From Methylomonas sp. MK1 (GTDB lineage Bacteria > Pseudomonadota > Gammaproteobacteria > Methylococcales > Methylomonadaceae): a stretch of 64,000 nt of DNA. This document shows positions 44,440 through 52,997 of the stretch, one piece after another; the stretch's first letter is position 1, and each line of letters begins with the position of its first letter. Made by a program: the position numbers and the translations under genes. A model generated the notes under the pieces. The model worked only from the letters and a program-made list of their open reading frames with translations. It was not told the DNA's origin and ran no database searches. The stretch lies in contig NZ_AQOV01000003.1 of assembly GCF_000365425.1 (NCBI RefSeq), forward strand, positions 83,000-146,999, given 5' to 3'.

Positions 44440-45179
44440 ATGTCATTGAGTTTCAACAGGTGTGGGTCGCTTATGGAGATAGACCGGCACTGAAAGATTT
44501 TTCTTTGGTTGCGGAAACCGGTGAAAGAGTGGTGTTGCTCGGACCTTCCGGTTGCGGCAAGACTACCGTGCTACGCGCTGCGGCCGGTTTCCTGGCCCCC
44601 GATCAGGGTGCGGTACTACTGAACGGGACAATTGCAGGAAAAGAGGGTCGCCTTTACCTGGAACCCGAACAGCGCGGACTAGGCATGGTATTTCAGGATT
44701 TGGCTTTGTGGCCGCATCTGACCGTGCATGGCAATCTGGAATTTGGCTTGAAAGCGCAGGGCATTGCCAAGGCGGAGCGAGAACGGCGTATCCTGGAAAT
44801 GCTGCGTCTGGTGCGCCTGGAATTGCGGGCGAATGCACGACCCAACGAACTTTCGGGCGGCGAGCAACAACGCGTGGCGCTGGCCCGCGCTCTGGTTACC
44901 CAGCCCCGCTTACTATTAATGGACGAACCTCTTTCCAGCGTTGACTTTGAATTGGGCCTCGAACTGCGCAATGAGATCCTGACGCTTCAGAAAAAGCTCG
45001 GGTTCACACTGCTTTACGTGACCCACAATTTGGATGAAGCGTTTGCCATCGCCCAGCGGATCGTGGTGATGCGAGAAGGAGCCATCATCCGGATGGGTTC
45101 TGTGGATGAAATCAAGACCTATTTCGCTGAGCGCTCGCTAGTCGGCGGTAAAGCGTCAGATCAGGCCAGACCGCCGTGA
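44436..45179 (+). CDS. ABC importer ATPase
   Basis: This 247-residue nucleotide-binding protein has Walker A 'GPSGCGKTT' near 35-43, the Q-loop in 'MVFQDLALWPHLTV', the signature 'ELSGGEQQRVALARAL' near 138-153, Walker B 'LLLMDEPLSSVD' and the switch His in 'YVTHN'. It lacks the long regulatory C-terminal domain of maltose-type ATPases. It energises the permease encoded just upstream, with which it overlaps by 4 bp. Family relatives serve Fe(III), spermidine or thiamine uptake; the sequence alone does not fix the substrate. Confidence 0.96.
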   Translation: MNVIEFQQVWVAYGDRPALKDFSLVAETGERVVLLGPSGCGKTTVLRAAAGFLAPDQGAVLLNGTIAGKEGRLYLEPEQRGLGMVFQDLALWPHLTVHGNLEFGLKAQGIAKAERERRILEMLRLVRLELRANARPNELSGGEQQRVALARALVTQPRLLLMDEPLSSVDFELGLELRNEILTLQKKLGFTLLYVTHNLDEAFAIAQRIVVMREGAIIRMGSVDEIKTYFAERSLVGGKASDQARPP

Positions 45180-45241
45180 CCGGTTTTGAATCCTCAATTT
45201 CTTCTGACTCAAGTCCTTTTCATCTTTAGGAGTAAAGCATC

Positions 45242-45904
45242 ATGTCGAATAGCAGTTTTCGCATATCCCTTTTTGGTCTTCTGCTGGGCTTAGCATCCCA
45301 ATCGTCGTCTGCCCAAGAACAGCGGTTTAACTTCGACCAGAATGTAGCCGGTGGGCTGCCGTCAGGTTGGGTTGTCGCGGCCACTAATCCCGATGGCCCT
45401 TTAGCCGAATGGCAGGTCAAGGCCGATCCCTCTGCTGGTAGTTCACCTCAAGTACTCGCCATCACCCGTATCAGAAACGAATCCGGAGATGTCTTCAACC
45501 TGTGCTGGACGCGCGACCTTGTCTTTCAGGATGGCTCCATCGAAGTGAGTGTGCGTGCCGACAATGGTAAGGAAGACCAGGGCGGCGGCCTGATCTGGAG
45601 GGCGCAGGATGCCGACAACTACTACGTTGCTCGCTACAACCCCTTGGAAAGCAATTTCCGCCTGTACTTCGTCAAGGATGGCAATCGCAAACAACTAGCC
45701 AGTGCGGACATAGGCGGCATTAAATCCGGCGAATGGTTCCGGTTGAAAATCGTTCACCAGGGCGAGCGGATAGAGGCTTATCTCAACGGCAAGCCATATT
45801 TGCAAGCGACTGATCGAACCTTTCTGAAAGCCGGCGGTGTTGGCTTCTGGAGCAAGGCCGATGCGGCCAGTTCCTTTGATGACCTGGTGGTGACCACCCC
45901 ATAA
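45242..45904 (+). CDS. Periplasmic lectin-fold (LamG/DUF1080-like) protein
   Basis: This 220-residue protein has a signal peptide (about 8-24, 'SSA') and a single concanavalin-A-like beta-sandwich. It is recognisable from 'GSIEVSVRADNGKEDQGGGLIW' (about 98-119), 'DADNYYVARYNPLESNFRLY', 'GEWFRLKIVHQGERIEAYLNG' and 'GGVGFWSKADAASSFDDL'. Such domains bind sugars or sit in hydrolases of the 3-keto-disaccharide type; catalytic residues cannot be judged here. TAGGAG lies upstream of ATG 45242. The gene is within the chr-ABC run and has a structural cousin in the C-terminal domain of the GMC protein at 48965. Confidence 0.8.
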   Translation: MSNSSFRISLFGLLLGLASQSSSAQEQRFNFDQNVAGGLPSGWVVAATNPDGPLAEWQVKADPSAGSSPQVLAITRIRNESGDVFNLCWTRDLVFQDGSIEVSVRADNGKEDQGGGLIWRAQDADNYYVARYNPLESNFRLYFVKDGNRKQLASADIGGIKSGEWFRLKIVHQGERIEAYLNGKPYLQATDRTFLKAGGVGFWSKADAASSFDDLVVTTP

Positions 45905-45917
45905 CGGATGAGTCGTT

Positions 45918-46664
45918 GTGCTGGCTTCCATCCGCTGGAGCTTGCCGTTGATGCTGGCTGGATCGGCCTATGTTTGGGCCGGTCCGCCCTTCGTCACCAA
46001 CGACCCCGATCCACCGGAACTTGGCCAGTGGGAGATCAATCTGCCTTGGCAGATGGAACGAAACCGAAACGGTTCGGCGAGCGGCGAATGGCTGCGCATG
46101 GATGTGAATTACGGATACGACCGTTACACCCAGCTCAGTATAGAAATGCCGCTGCCTTACCACCTTCCCGCCGAAGGCGGATTGCATGTCGGCGCCGGTG
46201 ATGTGCTATTGGAATACAAGCGGCGTTTCGGCACAGATGCCGAAGCGGGTTATTTCGGCATCAATCCCGAACTCACTTTACCCACGGGAGATACGGCCAG
46301 AGGACTGGGTGCGGGGCGAGCAACCCTGCAATTACCGCTGCTGTATCAAAAGCAATGGGGCGACACCATCGTTTACGGCGATGCCCGTTACAAGTGGCAT
46401 GCCGGCGATGAAGGCAAGAGCTACTGGTTTTTGGGTATGGCGTTTGAGCGGTCGTTTGGCGAAAGGCTGAAACTCGGTGCGGAGGCATTCGTCACCACAC
46501 CCCGCGCACCCAATGGGGAACCCAACATCGGTTTTAGCGTGGGCGGAAAGTGGGTAATGGCTCCCGGTCGGGTGTTAATGCTATCCGCCGGCCACTCGTT
46601 CCTGGACGAACCGGAATTGACTTTATTTATGGGTCTAAAACTATTGTTTTCACCTGAATTATGA
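45918..46664 (+). CDS. Outer-membrane beta-barrel protein
   Basis: This 248-residue protein starts with GTG 45918 (GGATGAG upstream). It has a signal peptide (about 6-21, 'VWA') and then alternating amphipathic strands with many aromatic residues ('GDARYKWHAGDEGKSYWFLGM', 'LFMGLKLLF' at the end), as expected of a small outer-membrane channel. Segments such as 'PELTLPTGDTARGLGAGRATLQLPL' (about 116-140) resemble the MetA/transporter-like barrel group. It lies 13 bp after the lectin-fold gene and 11 bp before the binding-protein gene. It may admit the substrate of the ABC importer. That link is inferred from position. Confidence 0.75.
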   Translation: MLASIRWSLPLMLAGSAYVWAGPPFVTNDPDPPELGQWEINLPWQMERNRNGSASGEWLRMDVNYGYDRYTQLSIEMPLPYHLPAEGGLHVGAGDVLLEYKRRFGTDAEAGYFGINPELTLPTGDTARGLGAGRATLQLPLLYQKQWGDTIVYGDARYKWHAGDEGKSYWFLGMAFERSFGERLKLGAEAFVTTPRAPNGEPNIGFSVGGKWVMAPGRVLMLSAGHSFLDEPELTLFMGLKLLFSPEL

Positions 46665-46675
46665 AGGAGGTACTC

Positions 46676-47677
46676 ATGAAAACACCTTACTCAATAGGGA
46701 TAATCCTGCTATTGAACCTTGTGCTGTTTCAAGTCGCCGTTGGCGCGGAATCGACTGTGGTGGTCTATGTTAGCGAGGACCAGGTCTTCTCGGAACCTAT
46801 CCTTAAGGATTTCGAGCGCGATACCGGCATCCGCGTCAAGGCCGTGTACGATACCGAGGAAACCAAGGGTACCGGAGTCATGAATCGTTTGATCGCCGAA
46901 AAGAATAATCCGCAAGCCGATGTGTATTGGGCGAACGAACCCATTCGTGCGGAAGTTCTCAAGCAACGGGAGATTTCAGTGGCATACCGGTCGCCCAATA
47001 GCGAAGGCATTTCGGCGGCGTTCAAGGATTCGGAAAGCTACTGGACCGGATTTTCGGCTAGGGCACGAGTATTCATAATCAACCGCAAGGCCGGCATCAA
47101 ACCCGAAGGTCTTAATGCCTATGTCGATCCGAAGTTGGCTGGCAAAGGCATCATTGCCAATCCGCTGTTCGGCACGACCGCCACTCATGTCGCGGCACTG
47201 TTTACAGTCTGGGGCGATGATCGCGGCAAACAATTTCTGAACGCCCTGAAAAGCAACGGCACCAAACTTGCAACCAGCAACGGCGAAAGCGCAGATTTGG
47301 TGGCGGCCGGCGAATTCGGGTTTGCGCTGGTGGACAGCGACGATGCGGTCAACCGCATTCGCCAAGGTAAAGCGGTTGAGATGGTCTGCCCGGACCAAGG
47401 CGAAAGCCAGCTTGGCTGCTTGATTCTGCCCAATGCTGCCGCACTGATCCGCAATTCGCCGCATCCCGATGCGGGACGTAAGCTGATTGATTACTTACTG
47501 TCCAAGGAGACCGAACGTAAGCTGGCTTTCGCCGACTGCGCACAAATTCCCTTGCATAGCGGCGTAGAAACACCACCTGATGTACCGAAAATAGAGCGGC
47601 TGACAACCATGCCGGTTGATTATGCGGTGGTGGGACGCAAACTACAGGCCATACAGCCGTGGCTCAAACAATGGTGA
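46676..47677 (+). CDS. ABC importer periplasmic substrate-binding protein (Fbp-like, no Tyr pair)
   Basis: This 333-residue protein has a signal peptide (about 5-24). AAGGAGG before ATG 46676 fixes the start. It is a family-1/6 extracellular binding protein: 'VVVYVSEDQVFSEPILKDFERDTGI' near the start (about 29-53), 'ADVYWANEP', 'GFSARARVFIINRKAG', 'NPLFGTTATHVAALF' and 'NAAALIRNSPHPDAGRKLIDYLL'. Ferric-binding relatives have two adjacent Tyr after 'GE.(A/G).(A/G)L'; here that place reads 'GEFGFALVDSDDAV', with acidic residues instead. Fe(III) is therefore doubtful. It is separated from its permease and ATPase genes by the two envelope genes. Confidence 0.92.
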   Translation: MKTPYSIGIILLLNLVLFQVAVGAESTVVVYVSEDQVFSEPILKDFERDTGIRVKAVYDTEETKGTGVMNRLIAEKNNPQADVYWANEPIRAEVLKQREISVAYRSPNSEGISAAFKDSESYWTGFSARARVFIINRKAGIKPEGLNAYVDPKLAGKGIIANPLFGTTATHVAALFTVWGDDRGKQFLNALKSNGTKLATSNGESADLVAAGEFGFALVDSDDAVNRIRQGKAVEMVCPDQGESQLGCLILPNAAALIRNSPHPDAGRKLIDYLLSKETERKLAFADCAQIPLHSGVETPPDVPKIERLTTMPVDYAVVGRKLQAIQPWLKQW

Positions 47678-47750
47678 CAACCCGCTTCATCGACAACATT
47701 CGTAATGGTTGCGCCTTATACCTAAAACACGCATACAGGAGAAACTCATC

Positions 47751-48419
47751 ATGTCCGAAATGACTTTATCCGCAACAGCCACGGCTTTTGCGGCTAGCCA
47801 TGAACTCAAGGCCCTACCCTTCGACCCCGCTAAACTTGACGGTTTTTCCGAAAAACTGATTCGTTCTCACTGGGAAAATAATTACGGTGGTTCGGTTAAG
47901 GCACTCAATGCTGTCAAACAAAAGCTGGCTAGTTTTCTGGACGACGCCAATCTGCCGGCGTTTATCTACAACGACCTGAAGCGAGAGCACCTGATGCGTA
48001 CCGGTTCGGTGGTGTTGCACGAATTGTATTTCGGCAATTTGGGCGGAACCGGCCAAGCCGATGCCGCGTTGCAAAAAGCACTGGCAGATGCATTCGGTAG
48101 TTTTGAACTTTGGGAGGAAGAATTTCGCCGCATGGGTGCCGGACTCGGCGGCGGTTCCGGCTGGGTCGTGCTGGGTTATAACCTGCATAGCGGTTTATTG
48201 GAAAACTATTGGCAATGGGATCATTTACATGCTCCCAGCGCCACCCTGCCATTGTTGGTGATGGATATGTACGAACATTCATACCAGATGGATTACGGCG
48301 CGGCGGCTCCGGCTTATGTCGATGCCTTTTTTCGCAATATTCACTGGGAGACGGTTTCAGCGCGTCTGGAAAAAGCGTTAAAAGCACGGACGATCTGGCA
48401 GGCGGGGGATGTGCGATGA
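47751..48419 (+). CDS. chrC: Fe/Mn superoxide dismutase-like ChrC
   Basis: This 222-residue protein shows the SOD fold: an N-terminal helix pair with 'SHWENNYGGSVKALN', 'LHELYFGNLGG' (about 87-97) and the metal motif 'MDMYEHSYQMDYG' near 176-188. Several surface and active-site positions differ from housekeeping SodB, as in the ChrC proteins of chrBACF operons. It probably limits superoxide formed during chromate reduction. ATG 47751 follows AGGAG. The stop overlaps the start of the ChrB-domain gene (ATGA). Confidence 0.9.
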   Translation: MSEMTLSATATAFAASHELKALPFDPAKLDGFSEKLIRSHWENNYGGSVKALNAVKQKLASFLDDANLPAFIYNDLKREHLMRTGSVVLHELYFGNLGGTGQADAALQKALADAFGSFELWEEEFRRMGAGLGGGSGWVVLGYNLHSGLLENYWQWDHLHAPSATLPLLVMDMYEHSYQMDYGAAAPAYVDAFFRNIHWETVSARLEKALKARTIWQAGDVR

Positions 48420-48868
48420 AATGGATCACCCGCGAACGCCCTAAAATTGATCGGATTGCCTGTCCTTGGCTAATTGCCCGTTTCATAGATCAAGATTCGG
48501 AATTTCTATATGTGCCATCAGGCGATGTGCTGAAAATTGCTGCTGAAACCGGGGCCATTCCCTATGACATTCCAGGCGTTGAACTTTCACATGAAGGCGA
48601 TTTATGTAGTTTCGATGCCTTCCTGAAAAAATACGCGCTTGATGATAGGGCATTACAACAACTTGCGGTCATCGTCCGCGGCGCAGATACCTCTCGGCTT
48701 GATCTGACGCCACAATCCGCAGGGCTATACGCTTTGTCGCTAGGGCTCTCACAGAACTTTGCCGATGATCACGAGATGCTGAAGCACGGCTTGGTGATGT
48801 ATGACGCGCTTTACGCATGGTGCAAGGACTGTCAGGCCGAATCGCACAACTGGCCACCGCAGATGTGA
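48416..48868 (+). CDS. Stand-alone ChrB-domain protein
   Basis: This 150-residue protein consists only of the C-terminal ChrB domain: 'RPKIDRIACPWLIARFIDQDSEFLYVP' (about 7-33), 'FDAFLKKYALDDRAL', 'IVRGADTSRLDL' and 'HGLVMYDALYAWCKDC' near the end. It shares the core '(V/I)DR(L/I)A..WLI.RFID' with ChrB at 39512. Such short forms occur at the end of chr operons; their activity is not known to me. It starts within the SOD stop codon and is the last gene of the run. Confidence 0.87.
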   Translation: MKWITRERPKIDRIACPWLIARFIDQDSEFLYVPSGDVLKIAAETGAIPYDIPGVELSHEGDLCSFDAFLKKYALDDRALQQLAVIVRGADTSRLDLTPQSAGLYALSLGLSQNFADDHEMLKHGLVMYDALYAWCKDCQAESHNWPPQM

Positions 48869-48878
48869 TGACATTTCA

Positions 48879-48915
48879 GGTATCCGGTGGCCAATCATTA
48901 GTGCTTCCGGATACC
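48879..48915. repeat. Long inverted repeat between convergent genes
   Basis: GGTATCCGG (48879-48887) and CCGGATACC (48907-48915) are perfect 9-bp arms around a 19-base loop; with one bulge the stem reaches 12 bp. It lies between the end of the chr run and the end of the opposing GMC gene and may terminate both. T-runs are poor, so the terminator role is uncertain. Confidence 0.6.
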
Positions 48916-48964
48916 GAATGAAAAATTAGGATTAAATCGAACTTGGCTCCTTAAATTCTCTGAA

Positions 48965-51244
48965 TTACGGCAGCTCTTTAATTCGCAATCTCGTGAACTG
49001 CACGCGGGAGCCGGCGTGGTGATTTTGCAGACCAATGAAACCCTTCGGCGAACGGTTGGCGTTTTGCAGTTGGCTGACCTGCTGACCGTCGAGACGAACG
49101 GTAATTGTCGTACCATTGGCTTCAATTTCGTAAGTATGCCACTGACCGATGGCAGGCGTAGCCGTTGAGCCTGCCAGTTTGTATAGGGCGCCTGTGTTAT
49201 GCAACGCATCGCCGAAGCTTGGCGGATTGGTATCCGGGTTCTTTCCGGTGTTGTCGATCTGAATCTCGTAGCCTTGTGTTACCGGGATCGTCCAGTCGTT
49301 GCCAGGATCAGGGAAACGAATAAAGATTCCGGAATTGTCATCCAAGGCAGAGGCCCGCCAGTCGACACGGAGAATGAAGTTTTGAAATTGTTGACGGGTG
49401 AACCACAGCAAACCAATGCCGTCGACCGACTCGATGATGTTGCCACCGAGTTCGATAAAACCGCCACTCCCCGCCATTTTCCAGCCATTGATTCCACCAC
49501 TGCCAAGCGGCACAAAACCGGGTTCAGCACCAAGTCTTTCTCGGACAATCGCTTCCGCGCTGCGGCGCGCCAGGGCTATGGCCGTAAGTGATGGGTTCGC
49601 CGACCCCAAAGTCGGGAATAACGCCGGACCCGCAACGTAAGCATTGCTGACGTGATGAAAGCGACCATCGAAATTCGTCACGGAATCATTCGAGTTAACC
49701 CCCATCCAAAGTGTTCCGGCTTCGTGATGGGTAGTTCCTAGCCCGTCGCGTGTTGGTTGAACAATAATTTGGATCTTCGTCGGATCGTTGTTGGCAAGAG
49801 CATTCGCTAAGTCGATAGCAGCTTTGTCCATGGTGTTCCATAAGCTGTTGTCATCCTGATTGGCAACCAAATTTACCCAGGCTCGGCGCACGCCAAACTC
49901 ATCAGTCTGATCGCTCAAGTCCATCCAGTTGGGAGACTGGCCTGTCTGCTTGTTGGCGTTGGGATTACGGTCGCCGTTCATCTCGCCGATACCGCGCAAG
50001 GTGATGACAATCCAGTCTTCCTGCTGGGCGGCCAACGTCTGATCAAGTACGTCGATGTCGGGAATCATGCGGAACATCACATCCTCGGAGCCGCCCGCCC
50101 CGGCCGCCGCAGTGACCTGCAAGTGATAGCGTCCCTTGAGCGTCGAACCACGAACCAGCAGCGCGGCGGCTTCCAGACGCTTCGGCAGTGTCGGGTCGAT
50201 GGCGGAACGGTGGATGCGCACCACGGTATTCGAGCGCAGATGCGCCATGAGGTTGCGCCCAATCAGCGGTGTAGGAAATGATTCGTATGCGAGTCGCGTA
50301 GCTTCAATGGTGCTTGATGCCAATACAACTGCACAAGTCGGCCGGATAGTCAGGAATTTCTGTTGCCCGTTCACGCGGACTTCGATGCTGGTCACGGCAC
50401 CGTTGTTGGTTTGCAACTTGGTGACGTGTGCCCTGGGTACGATAAAAAGACGGCGCTGCCAGTCGGGACGGGTCGAGGCTTCGCGTACAGCATCCGTGAG
50501 GATCGGCATGCTACTCCATTTGTCGAAACTGAACAGCCCGGATGCTGGCGGTGCTGCTTGTACAGCCAGCGGCGCATCTTCAATCCCATCCACTGTCGCC
50601 ACGCCTGCGGAGGCACTAACGAATTTCTTATGTAGCGCGTCGAACAGCGGGCCGGAAATATAGTCGGTCTTGTCGAACACCCCAATTTCTTTCTCAATCC
50701 GTTCATAGGCATCGCCGGCATGCGAGGGGCTTTGCAGATACGTCGCGATAGGCTGTGGCCAATTCTTCAAATCAGCATCGGTAAGACGTGGCGACCATCC
50801 ACCCCAATAAAGCGAACGACCACCCAGGCAGTAGGCCAAACCGGAGATTGGCGTCATACTGCGCATTGGAATACCCCAGACACGCTCACGGGTACCTGGG
50901 TCATCGGAATTCAGAACGACCGGTACATCGAACTTTCCTGTCGGATCTTTCTTTGGGCCGACGGCATTCAAGCCAATACGGGCGAGATTTTGTACATGCT
51001 CCGTAACGAGAAGACTACCGGCGTCGAGTACGAGCACTCTAAGGTTGGGGCCCAGGCGATAGATTTTCTCCGCGCAGTAAGCTCCGAACATGCCGGCGCC
51101 AATAACAACGACATCGAAGTCGATGCCGCCGTTCATGGTTGCCTCGTCCCAAGTACTGCCAATATAGCGACCCAGGACATCAATCGCCAGACTGGTTTCC
51201 TGAACCTCTACCCCTTGATTTGTTTCGACTAATCGATTGATCAT
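48965..51244 (-). CDS. GMC oxidoreductase fused to a DUF1080 lectin-fold domain
   Basis: This is a 759-residue protein. The N-terminal half is a GMC-family FAD enzyme: dinucleotide motif 'VVVIGAGMFGAYCAEKI' near 47-63, 'GLAYCLGGRSLYWGGWSPRL' and the C-terminal active-site region with 'THHEAGTLWMG' and 'FPTLGSANPSLTAIALARR'. The last ~200 residues form a concanavalin-A-like DUF1080 domain ('GNIIESVDGIGLLWFTRQQF', 'GQWHTYEIEANGTTITVRLDG'). There is no clear signal peptide. Start ATG 51244 follows AGAGGGG. GMC enzymes oxidise alcohol groups of sugars or sterols, and DUF1080 occurs in 3-keto-glycoside hydrolases, so oxidation of a sugar at C3 followed by cleavage is conceivable. The substrate is unknown. 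Confidence 0.9.
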   Translation of the reverse strand: MINRLVETNQGVEVQETSLAIDVLGRYIGSTWDEATMNGGIDFDVVVIGAGMFGAYCAEKIYRLGPNLRVLVLDAGSLLVTEHVQNLARIGLNAVGPKKDPTGKFDVPVVLNSDDPGTRERVWGIPMRSMTPISGLAYCLGGRSLYWGGWSPRLTDADLKNWPQPIATYLQSPSHAGDAYERIEKEIGVFDKTDYISGPLFDALHKKFVSASAGVATVDGIEDAPLAVQAAPPASGLFSFDKWSSMPILTDAVREASTRPDWQRRLFIVPRAHVTKLQTNNGAVTSIEVRVNGQQKFLTIRPTCAVVLASSTIEATRLAYESFPTPLIGRNLMAHLRSNTVVRIHRSAIDPTLPKRLEAAALLVRGSTLKGRYHLQVTAAAGAGGSEDVMFRMIPDIDVLDQTLAAQQEDWIVITLRGIGEMNGDRNPNANKQTGQSPNWMDLSDQTDEFGVRRAWVNLVANQDDNSLWNTMDKAAIDLANALANNDPTKIQIIVQPTRDGLGTTHHEAGTLWMGVNSNDSVTNFDGRFHHVSNAYVAGPALFPTLGSANPSLTAIALARRSAEAIVRERLGAEPGFVPLGSGGINGWKMAGSGGFIELGGNIIESVDGIGLLWFTRQQFQNFILRVDWRASALDDNSGIFIRFPDPGNDWTIPVTQGYEIQIDNTGKNPDTNPPSFGDALHNTGALYKLAGSTATPAIGQWHTYEIEANGTTITVRLDGQQVSQLQNANRSPKGFIGLQNHHAGSRVQFTRLRIKELP

Positions 51245-51615
51245 GGCATTACCCCTCTGATTGTAATTTGAATAAACGAAACTAGTATTTCGCCGTTTTA
51301 ACAATCCCATCCAGCACCTGGACGTGAAGTTTGAAGCGTTAAGCTTTACGAGTTGGGATTAAATGAGAGTTTTTGATTTGTAAGCTCATACACTCCCTAC
51401 TTAATTTAGGAGAGCAAGTAAAGTTAGAGGTCTTTTTGCGGCCAAGTTCAAAGATTAGAAAAAAGAGTTCAAATAACACGAAAGTAAATCCACAGCCTTA
51501 TTTATACAATCACTACCAGTGCGAGTCTCCCAACTATATGGGAACATAGAAAAAGGATTGCTCATGAGTTCGGGCTTAAACAGATTAAGAAAATACGGCA
51601 CGCCAATTAGACTGA
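51245..51615. other. Non-coding divergent gap
   Basis: This AT-rich gap lies between the divergent GMC and MFS genes and must contain their promoters. No convincing -35/-10 pair, operator or repeat stands out. No gene is supported. Confidence 0.5.
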
Positions 51616-52944
51616 ATGACTAGAAGAAAAAAACCAACCAAAACTGGACGTGAGTCAAACTTAGGCCTGAATCAAACCCCTAGGCACTATCCACGTCTAC
51701 TGGGCAATCGCAACTTCAAGTTGTTGTTTTCTGCTCAGGTGATATCGCTGGCGGGTAGTGGCGTTACAACCGTGGGGTTAGCGTTGTTCGCGCATCAATT
51801 GGTCGGAGGTAACTCTGCCGCCGCTGTTATCGGCAATGCTTTGATGCTGCGCATCCTGGCATTTTTACTGTTTTCCCAACCGGCAGGGGTGCTTGCGGAT
51901 CGAGCTAATCGTAAATTCATGCTAATAATCGCAGACCTCGTGCGATTCGGTCTCATGGCTTTGTTTCCATTCGTCCATAGCGTGTGGCAAGTTTATCTGA
52001 TGATTTTCTTGATCAATGCTGCCACCGCTTTTTTCACGCCCACCTATGATTCGACCATTCCTGAAGTTGTGGGCTCTGAGCAGTATGTCCGAGCACTGTC
52101 GCTATCGCGGGTGGCGGTCGATGTGGAAGCTGTTTTAGGGCCTGCATTAGCTGGCTTGCTGGTTTCTTTGCTGGGGCTTGAATGGTTGTTCTGGTTTGAC
52201 GCAGCCACCTATTTAGCCTCTGCCGCTCTAGTCGCTGTCAGCATATTACCGCACGTTTCAAAACAGCACATTCAGTTCTCGTTCCGGACATTCCTGAGCG
52301 AATTGACCGTTGGCACCCGGATACTATTACACCAAGCAGTGTTGCGCCGCGCGCTGATGTTGAATTTGGTTGAAGCCATCGCCGGTGCAGCCGCAATCGT
52401 CGCAACCGTAGTGTATGTAAGTGATGTACTCATGCTGGGTGAAACTGAATTTGTGTTAGCCATGGCCGGTTTGGGTCTAGGCTCCACGGTTACGGCACTG
52501 TTTTTGGGTTGGGCTACTGGTCGTTACGAGTCCGGGGCAAAGAAGCCTTCCGAATTGCATGGGAGACGCCACCGATGGACTGAACGTGCTTTGCTGACGG
52601 GCGGTGTCGTATTAGGTCTAATACTGTTACCGGGGGTGCAGCAGCCGCCGTTTATGATCTTCGCATTGCTCTGGATATTGAACGGCGTTGGTCAGGCGCT
52701 CATTGCGCTACCCTCTTCGACCTTGCTTGCCGAGCATACTACAGAGGCAGATCGAGGGAGGGCCTACGCCGCACATTTCGCGTTGACGCATGCTTTCTGG
52801 CTGATCACCTACCCCGCTATCGGGCAGGGCGTTAGCAGGCTGGAGGCACCTTTGACATTTACCATAGCTGGAGCGGTTTGCCTGATCATCTCCATGGTGG
52901 CGATCATTTCACGGAAACCCAATCACGATCACGTACATAGGTAA
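51616..52944 (+). CDS. MFS exporter (EntS/macrolide-efflux type)
   Basis: This 442-residue protein has twelve predicted membrane segments after a basic 35-residue N-terminus. The motif between TM2 and TM3, 'PAGVLADRANRKFMLIIADL' (about 93-112), and 'LSLSRVAVDVEAVLGPALAGLL' place it in the MFS_3 group with EntS and MefA-like exporters of siderophores or drugs. It ends with a His tail ('NHDHVHR'). No ribosome binding site is evident at ATG 51616; later starts would still leave TM1 intact. The substrate is not indicated by the neighbours. Confidence 0.88.
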   Translation: MTRRKKPTKTGRESNLGLNQTPRHYPRLLGNRNFKLLFSAQVISLAGSGVTTVGLALFAHQLVGGNSAAAVIGNALMLRILAFLLFSQPAGVLADRANRKFMLIIADLVRFGLMALFPFVHSVWQVYLMIFLINAATAFFTPTYDSTIPEVVGSEQYVRALSLSRVAVDVEAVLGPALAGLLVSLLGLEWLFWFDAATYLASAALVAVSILPHVSKQHIQFSFRTFLSELTVGTRILLHQAVLRRALMLNLVEAIAGAAAIVATVVYVSDVLMLGETEFVLAMAGLGLGSTVTALFLGWATGRYESGAKKPSELHGRRHRWTERALLTGGVVLGLILLPGVQQPPFMIFALLWILNGVGQALIALPSSTLLAEHTTEADRGRAYAAHFALTHAFWLITYPAIGQGVSRLEAPLTFTIAGAVCLIISMVAIISRKPNHDHVHR

Positions 52945-52997
52945 CTGAGGCTACACCCTTTAATGTTTTAGTATGTCGCCAAAAAGCTGATCTCTGA

